Source: Klebsormidium nitens (Eukaryota > Streptophyta > Klebsormidiophyceae > Klebsormidiales > Klebsormidiaceae). From it: DNA of 64,000 nt. The stretch lies in the NCBI GenBank assembly GCA_000708835.1, contig DF237449.1, positions 1 to 64,000 on the forward strand, written 5' to 3'. A program made the position numbers and the translations under genes. The notes beneath the pieces are model-generated. The model was not told where the DNA came from. It did no database searches and was given only the letters and a program-made list of their open reading frames with translations. Of the stretch, positions 57,801-64,000 are shown piece after piece; position 1 is the first letter of the stretch, and every line of letters starts with the position of its first letter.

Positions 57801-60800
57801 CAGGTGGCGCGAGGAGGAGCAGGCGCTGCTGGCCGAGGTGGACGCGCTCAAAACGGCTCTGGCGGAGGTACTAGACGAAGCAAACGCCAAGGCGGAAGCA
57901 GCCAGGATGACGTGGCAGAAGCATGAGGCGACGCTGCAGGTGAGGGACAGATGCTGACGCGTCCAGCAAATGCCACATTTTCCTTTCGGTTGTTAGCACT
58001 TGGTGTTGGTTGCCTCCAGGTTTCGGTCTGGCAGACAGACAGCTTGCTTTCAAGGCCCCACAAGTTTTAGGGAGTCTCGGGACTGCTTACATTTCTATCT
58101 AGATTGTTTCTAGGCTCGAAAGGCTCTGTGCACCAAGAGTGTCCGCCAAGGTTTGTCCACCGGGAACACTCTCATCCGGTGGCTCAGGCGGTGGTCGACA
58201 AACTCAAAAGCACAGCAACAAAGTAGCTTGTTCTCGTTTTCAAGCTACATACCCAAAGCGCTGCGGCCGATTCAGCTTCCGACCTTTGACATCTCTCAAG
58301 AAAAGAGTCATTTCTGACACTCCGCGTCATTCGTTTGCAGGCGGAGATTGCGCAGTTGAAGCACTCCCTGCTGGAGGCCCAAGCGGTGGCGCAGGCGCGC
58401 AACGGAGGCAAGTCCGCGAAGCCCACCAAGCCGGCAAGCGAGAAGGCCCCCAAGATGGAGAAGCCCGAGACGATCGTAAGACCGGCGCCGACAGCGGAGG
58501 AGATCATCGCAGCTGTCGCTTCAAGGACGCCGACACCAATGAAACCGGAGGTGATGATCCGGTGTTGTTTTTTCTTGTTCCTGAGTCTTCTAACTCTTAT
58601 TATCCTCAGTGTGTCCATCATGAGCTTTTCGGGCCGAGGCTTCGACTTCTACAGAGCGCCAAGTCATTGACTGGCGTCACTGATATCGGACTGGACGTTG
58701 AGTGCCCCATCTTGAAGTCGCACGGGGTCCTTGCTGAAAGGTATGGCAACCTGGCCGTGAAAACAGCATGTGATTATGCGGAGCCACCCAGAATATGTCG
58801 ACTCCTGAGCCAGCTAATAGGTGGCGAACGTCCAAGCCTTCGTTGGATTGTGCAGCCAACCGATCTCTTGGGAGCTACTCTTCTGTTCGGTTGTGTGGTG
58901 CAAGGTCGTTGATGACAATGATACGCGCTGTGGTCAGACACGAGGCAACCGCATGCCCAAATCTGTCGTTCAGAGGCGCACAGAACGAGCGCAAAGAGTC
59001 TACTTGACAGCATCAAGGTCCTGCACGTCGGGTGGCTGTGTCCAGTCTATATTGTCCGTGTGTGTGATTGCCAGTTTGATTGTTGTGAACGTGGTACTTC
59101 AGGTCCTGGTCTGAGCTACGACAGTTGAAATGTGGACGACGGCTGAAAACACTGTCTGGTTGCTAGATCGTCGAAGTTTGTGACGGTTGGCAGCTCTCCG
59201 GTCAGCCTTTTCCTCGGTTGTGTCAGCAGACAGTATACTGAAACCTCTCAAAGGTGATCCACCAAGTAAACGTGACCGCACGCTCAATTCGTATAACGTC
59301 AACGCGAAGGCAGATCATTATATAAAGATGGGGCACGCATTCGGTGGCACGGAAATTGTATCTGCTTTGCCCCGTAGCAAAGAAACGGCCTCTACTTGCT
59401 TTTTCGTTGATTCTGTGATCAATGCGGTCTTGAGTCCTTTTAACCCTTTTCTGCTCCTCTCTTCCGGGTTGGAAATAAGAGAGATATCAACTTTGATCGA
59501 CCTTCTGTGGCTTGCAAACATGAGCAAAGCGCTGCACAAGGTTCGATGCTCACAATGGGGCCCTGCAGAATTGATGGCGTTGGCAATGATGACAAACCCC
59601 TGGCATTTGTGAAGCCAGGAGTTTTCGGTCATGTGACAGGAAGCCAAAGTCAAGCTTGTCAGGCTACAAGATGAGGAACCGGAGCCGTTACCGTAAGTGT
59701 AGGCTGCGTTGATGGCCTTCTGTCTTTGTTCCAAAACAGCTAAGTTTGTATTCTTGTCCAATGGGGCGAGGAGCAGAGTCCCTTCTACCTCCTTTCTGCT
59801 TAGCTGGCTGGATGCAAAGTATGAGAATAAGAGGGTTTTGAAAGTCTGCGCGTCAGAGAAGTAACACGAGCGCTTAGGGGCCGATGAGGCAATCAGGCCA
59901 TCTCTCTATGTGGAATTGGGCATTGGCTATGACGAAAGGACACTGCGCGTTCTGGGAAACGCGGGATATGTACATGTGTCGCGCTCCGGCAGCTACTTGG
60001 ATGTAGCTCTTGCTTCCTGTATGGAGTTGTGCCTGCCAGCATCGTGAGTCGCTTGCGTCATCATGAACGCCTTCCATGCCCTTGCAAGTGCTTCGCTTTT
60101 GTACTAAAGATCGCCCGAAGCAAAGGCAGTGGGTTGAAGTTTTGGAAGACTTGCGACGAAAAACGGTCATTGGTCGCCTGACAAGCTGGCAACAAGTGCA
60201 GACTGCCTTGGATCAGACTTTGCGAAGCTGTACGACTATGCGCTTATGCAAAGGTGTGCCTGCGTTTTCTAGCCGGTTCCGTCCACTTGAAGCTCACCAT
60301 CGTGAAGAGGACGGGTGTCCAACCATCATAGCTGAAACGTTTTTTCTTGGTTTCTTTCTGACCGTCAAGCATATGTGGCATTGGAATGTTTCTGTTGGAT
60401 TTGCAACTGTCAGAACTGTTGGTGAGTGCAAGACGCCATGTACAAAGTGGGTGCCTACAGTGTTGCAAAATCAGGATTGTCCTTGTTTATTCGCTGCCCT
60501 CGAACGTGCCTTTGGTGATGATCAAAGCACACCATATACTGGTTGTGAAGTTGCCAGGCCTTTTCCAGAGGTGTGTGACGCCAATTTGCTTTTTAAGGTC
60601 TGTCCTTTCATTCCCGCGAGGACGTGATATTAGACTTAAGTTGCAGGGTGTTGTATTCGGAATCTGTGACAAGGTCGGAACACGCAGTCTGGTCATACCG
60701 TCTGTCGGATACCGTTTTAAAAGCCGATTGAAGATATGTCACTCGTGCGGGTCCACAGGTCAGCAAAGATGAGCGCAACTTTGGCTGCTACATAGCCACC

Positions 60801-63800
60801 GGATTGTCTCCATCAGAAGTTGAATTTATCTGTTGGGCATGTCTGGTTCATGCGTGAAGTGTCTTGACTTCGTGCTCATTCGGTGGTATGTGGCAAGAAG
60901 TTGTGCGACTGAACGTTAGCAATTGTTTGTCTTCTGAAAGTATGCTCTCACGAGGTTTTTCAATCTTACAACGACCTTTCACCCGCTCAAACAAGTTGAC
61001 GCTTTGCGCATTCCTACCAGTCCGGCAACAAAGAGTAAACCCGTATCGACCTCTGTCTGCATGTGGGCAGCAACTCGGAGGATTGTCATATGCATAAAAC
61101 CTATGCGTTGCCTTCAATCGGCTGTCCTGTTTATGGTAACATTATTCCATCGGATCCGGCAGGACTTGCACTGACTTTCGGTTGAGCATTGGGAGTTTTA
61201 TGATTGCCGCTTAGTTTGGGACTGTGCATGCTGATTGTGCTACCTTTGGCAATGAGGAGCGAGGTCTTGCCACGATAAGGCATCAACATGGAGGTTACGG
61301 AATGCGAAGCTTCGTTCACTGACTCATAATCGCGAAGGCTGCGCACATGACGTTTGATTCTTTACCTTTGAAGCGACATTACATCTGAAAACTTTGTCTG
61401 CTCGCAATCTATCTTTCCTTCTAGCAGTATCTACGTGTTTCGCGCCATCTACGTCGCTAGGACACTACGTGTCCGGTGTGTACACATCCGTTGTGCATCT
61501 CGCGAAAGAATTGTAAGCCACTTACCTCCGCATCTTTTCCATGTCGCCACGCCACGTTTCGTGGTAAAGTCATTCAAGTGGTCTCAGAAGCGTCTCGCCA
61601 TGCTGAGCGATAGTCCGCTCTCTGCTCCGGTTTGTCGAAGCGTTGTTGGTGATGGCGATGACGAATGTACGTTGGCCAGCTTTTGCAGAGCCAGCAACGC
61701 CTGTCACGGACGCCAGACTTTAAAGTCGGTGACGTCAATCGAGGGTCTTTCAGAATATTTCCCTTTGCCCAGCATTCGCTTTCAAAGCAACGGGAAGCAA
61801 GCGGTTGCGAAGGGTTTGATTTCGCTTTCCCTATGTCACCGATTCCGTGTCCCTGAATTGTCTTTTGTTCCGTGACTGTCTTGCTCGCTTTCAAGGTTGC
61901 GTAGAACCACAGCAGGCTGAGAGAATTTCCTGGGGACGTTTGAGATATTCGGCGCATACGGCGACGTGTGAGCTATTTTAGGATTTTACGGATTTACGGT
62001 TTTGAAAAGCGAAGCGTATGCAGTGATGTGGTCAAAGATGTCGGACGGCCTTGCCTTGTGGGCATAGAGGTACTGTACTGCCTGAGACGCTGGGACGCTC
62101 TACAGGAATATCTGAGGCTCAGGGGCGCTCGTCCACTTTTCCTTTCTTCTGCTTTGGCAGCCGACTCGTTCTTATTTGGGTAGCCCGAAGCACTTCTTCA
62201 ATCTCTCAACAGAAGGATAACGTGTAATGCTGCCACAACAAGCAAGTTGGATGCTTGCCTCGTTGCCGGAGGGAGACTGTTCGTGCACTCCTACCAAACC
62301 GCAACCTAGCAAAGACACGCCTGAAGTCCTATGCTCTGAGAGCAGATGTATACTGAGAAGTATTTGCGGTGCTATAGAAGTCGAGGCATGTAGTGACGAC
62401 TCAGTGAAAGGCAATGACGAAGAAACATGTATAGCACTGGCACAGGTTGCCAACCTCGTTTCGAGATCTGCCGTCCATGCATGTGCTTTCTCTTACTGGT
62501 TGTGAAAGATGCTTGCAATATGCCCGGTACAAATCAAACCGGCGTCCTCAACCACAGTAGACGGAACAGAATCCCGCAAAAAAGTTTCACTTTGAACGGC
62601 TGTAAATTCTCGGTGCAAACTTCTTTTCCGGCAGGTAAAGGGCGTCTTCAAGACCTCATTTTCCAACGGCGCCGCCGCAACGAACGGCGCCCCCAAAACC
62701 GCCCCCCCTGCCGCGCACCGAACTTTGCGCTACGGCGCCGAAGGCCCCGACGTAAAAGCAGTCCAAGCAGAGCTCGAACGCCTCGGCTTCTACTGCGGCG
62801 AAGAAGAAATGGAAGCGGATGCATACGAAGACGGGACCGATACTGCGGTGAAGTCGTGGCAGTGCAGCGTGGGGGTGAGAGAAGACGGAGTCCTGACACC
62901 CGAGCTGCAGGTGCTCCTTCTCGGGGGGGTCGTCGCTGGGGCAAAGCAGGGGGGGGCGGCGGTAACGGAGGCGCGTGTTGAGCAGAAAGACAGAGAGGTG
63001 GAGAGCGAGCGGTTTGCGAGGACGGCGGCAGAGGGGAGCGTGTCTGGGAGCACCCGGCGGGTGTATTTACTAGGGGAGAACAGGTGACTCCGGCTCGACC
63101 GAGATTCCGTGTCCAATAGCCTTTTTGTCCGTGTCTTCACCGCACTCATGCGGCTTAGATGCAAAGGGTTTTTGAGTATGCTCACGTGTCTCTCTTGCTA
63201 CGGGTTCTTCTGCTCTGTGGCCTGTCATTTGGCTGCAGCGTGACAATCATTGAGGGTTTGCCGCTAGTCACCGTATGAGGCGTCGTAAGATCCATCATGC
63301 ACAGGTAGCTTGTGAGCATCTCTATTCCGTTCCGGTAGGACGGTTGGAACCTGTAGTAAGTTTCCATTATACTGTCAAGCAGTCGCATACTCAAATCTTC
63401 AAAGGTTGCGCTCTAAGATCAGCTTTCGAGCTAAGAGAAAAATTCTGCTGATCGACGACGCGTCTCCCACAGGTGGGAGGAGCCAGATCGTCTTGTTCCG
63501 AACAGCGCCAAGGCCATGGCTGTTGGCATGCAAAAGTGCTTCGCTTGCAAGGGGGAGGGCAAGGTCATGTGCACTGGTAAGTGCTCGGTTTCATCGTCCT
63601 TTTCATAGCTGCTTCTGTCCATTACGCAGCGAGTGCGCATGTGGCCTGGGAACGAAGCCTCAATGTTGCGAGCCGCTTTCGCCATTTGAAGGAGGGTCCT
63701 CGGAAGTGGAGGATTTGGGACTCAGCTTGCATGTGGGCCAAACACATCACGCGTAGCCTCTTCAAAAGAAAGTACCAAGTCTTCGTCCGGATTGTCCCGA

Positions 63801-64000
63801 ACAGACATGACAGAACGGCAAAGGGTCTCCAGTTCTCAACGCACCTTCTTGAGAGTCCACCGGTGCTTGTTGCCTCTCCGCATTCCAGCCCGTTCTGGTT
63901 CATCCATCAATCTTGGTCTCAATTCTGGTCAATTTTTTTGCGAAGCCGGTCAAGGTTCAGTGAATGCCCGTTTTGTGCCTGCAGAATGCGAAGGAACAGG
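54869..64000 (+). CDS. PTAC5: pTAC5 homologue (plastid transcriptionally active chromosome protein 5), partial at window end
   Basis: Component of plastid transcriptionally active chromosome preparations in land plants. Exons: 54869-54931, 55549-55880, 56849-57026, 57736-57939, 58341-58550, 62635-63083, 63473-63576, 63985 to beyond 64000; all phases agree. N-terminus MASSGALLVAAPVSRITCSS.. is rich in S, A and R without acidic residues, a chloroplast transit peptide. Residues about 110-260 form a coiled coil built on W-x-x-E-E-x-R repeats (WEREERRWEREELRWLREEQ). About 320-415: peptidoglycan-binding-like domain (LRYGAEGPDVKAVQAELERL, GVREDGVLTPEL). Then RRVYLLGENRW, matching the family, and the first half of a DnaJ-type zinc finger (CFACKGEGKVMCTECEGTG) where the window ends. 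The intron before the PGB domain is about 4.1 kb with a weak donor (GAG|GTGATG); the others are much shorter. 518 codons are visible. Confidence 0.93.
56700..56900 (+). repeat. Duplicate of pTAC5 exon 3 start in the upstream intron
   Basis: The start of exon 3 (56849: G TGG TTG AAG GAG..GCCCAAGAAGAG) has a diverged copy at 56716 (G TGG CTC GAG GAG..GCCCAAGAACAG), each preceded by AG. The offset is 133 bp, not a multiple of three. The upstream copy has only a poor donor (CAG|GTGCCT) in the wrong phase, so it is treated as intronic. Confidence 0.75.
58551..62634 (+). other. Large intron of pTAC5
   Basis: Over 4 kb between phase-0 exons ending at 58550 and starting at 62635. It contains open frames up to 183 codons (60076-60627) on both strands, but none shows a family motif, splice-consistent partners or GC-rich coding composition. 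No transposon ends were seen. Confidence 0.6.

Noticed and set aside
60076-60627. 183-codon frame in the large pTAC5 intron
   Set aside because: No recognisable domain and no coding-like composition; likely chance.

Overview
This is nuclear DNA from a photosynthetic eukaryote, most likely a streptophyte (charophyte-grade) green alga such as Klebsormidium; the genus is inference. The supporting evidence is gene content. There is a plant-type callose synthase with an N-terminal Vta1-like region, a LATERAL ORGAN BOUNDARIES (LBD) transcription factor (a streptophyte family), a plastid pTAC5 homologue with a transit peptide, and a nodulin-like/NFD4-type membrane protein. Genes are built of many small GC-rich exons separated by introns of about 100-800 bp with GT..AG borders, so most real exons are shorter than 60 codons. 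I rebuilt them by following reading frame, phase and splice sites. There are no bacterial features (operons, RBS, CRISPR).

Layout. 1-2.1 kb: the end of a Ty3/gypsy-type retroelement whose integrase carries a C-terminal PHD finger, followed by a 73-bp perfect direct repeat. 3.5-10.7 kb (-): a 12-exon, 539-residue NFD4/nodulin-like transporter. 11.6-12.1 kb (+): a small one-TM coiled-coil protein. 14.4-16.0 kb (+): a single-exon type II membrane protein, possibly glycosyltransferase-like. 17.3-35.2 kb (-): a 38-coding-exon callose synthase of 1910 residues whose exons all join in phase. 35.7-36.1 kb (-): short candidate exons of unknown function. 36.3 and 43.9 kb: two miniature inverted-repeat elements of one family. 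39.2-43.2 kb (+): a candidate multi-exon gene encoding a basic protein, with a GC-rich array of TGACGTCA-bearing repeats inside it. 44.7-47.0 kb (-): a complete five-exon, 192-residue LBD gene. 47-52.8 kb: little supportable coding sequence. 52.8-54.1 kb (-): a hydrophilic, possibly nuclear protein with an RVxF-like motif. 54.9-64 kb (+): pTAC5, transcribed divergently and cut by the window end.

The genes do not form one pathway. The callose synthase acts at the plasma membrane, pTAC5 in the plastid transcription machinery, and the LBD protein in the nucleus.

The most unusual signal is structural. In three different genes, five introns carry tandem or near-tandem copies of their own 3' end, in four cases running into the start of the next exon, so that extra splice acceptors are created. 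In the callose synthase, a five-copy ~112-bp array supplies two extra acceptors that stay open and in frame (+37 or +75 residues), and a 69-bp duplication extends exon 11 in frame. In the NFD4-like gene the duplicated acceptor leads straight to a stop codon.
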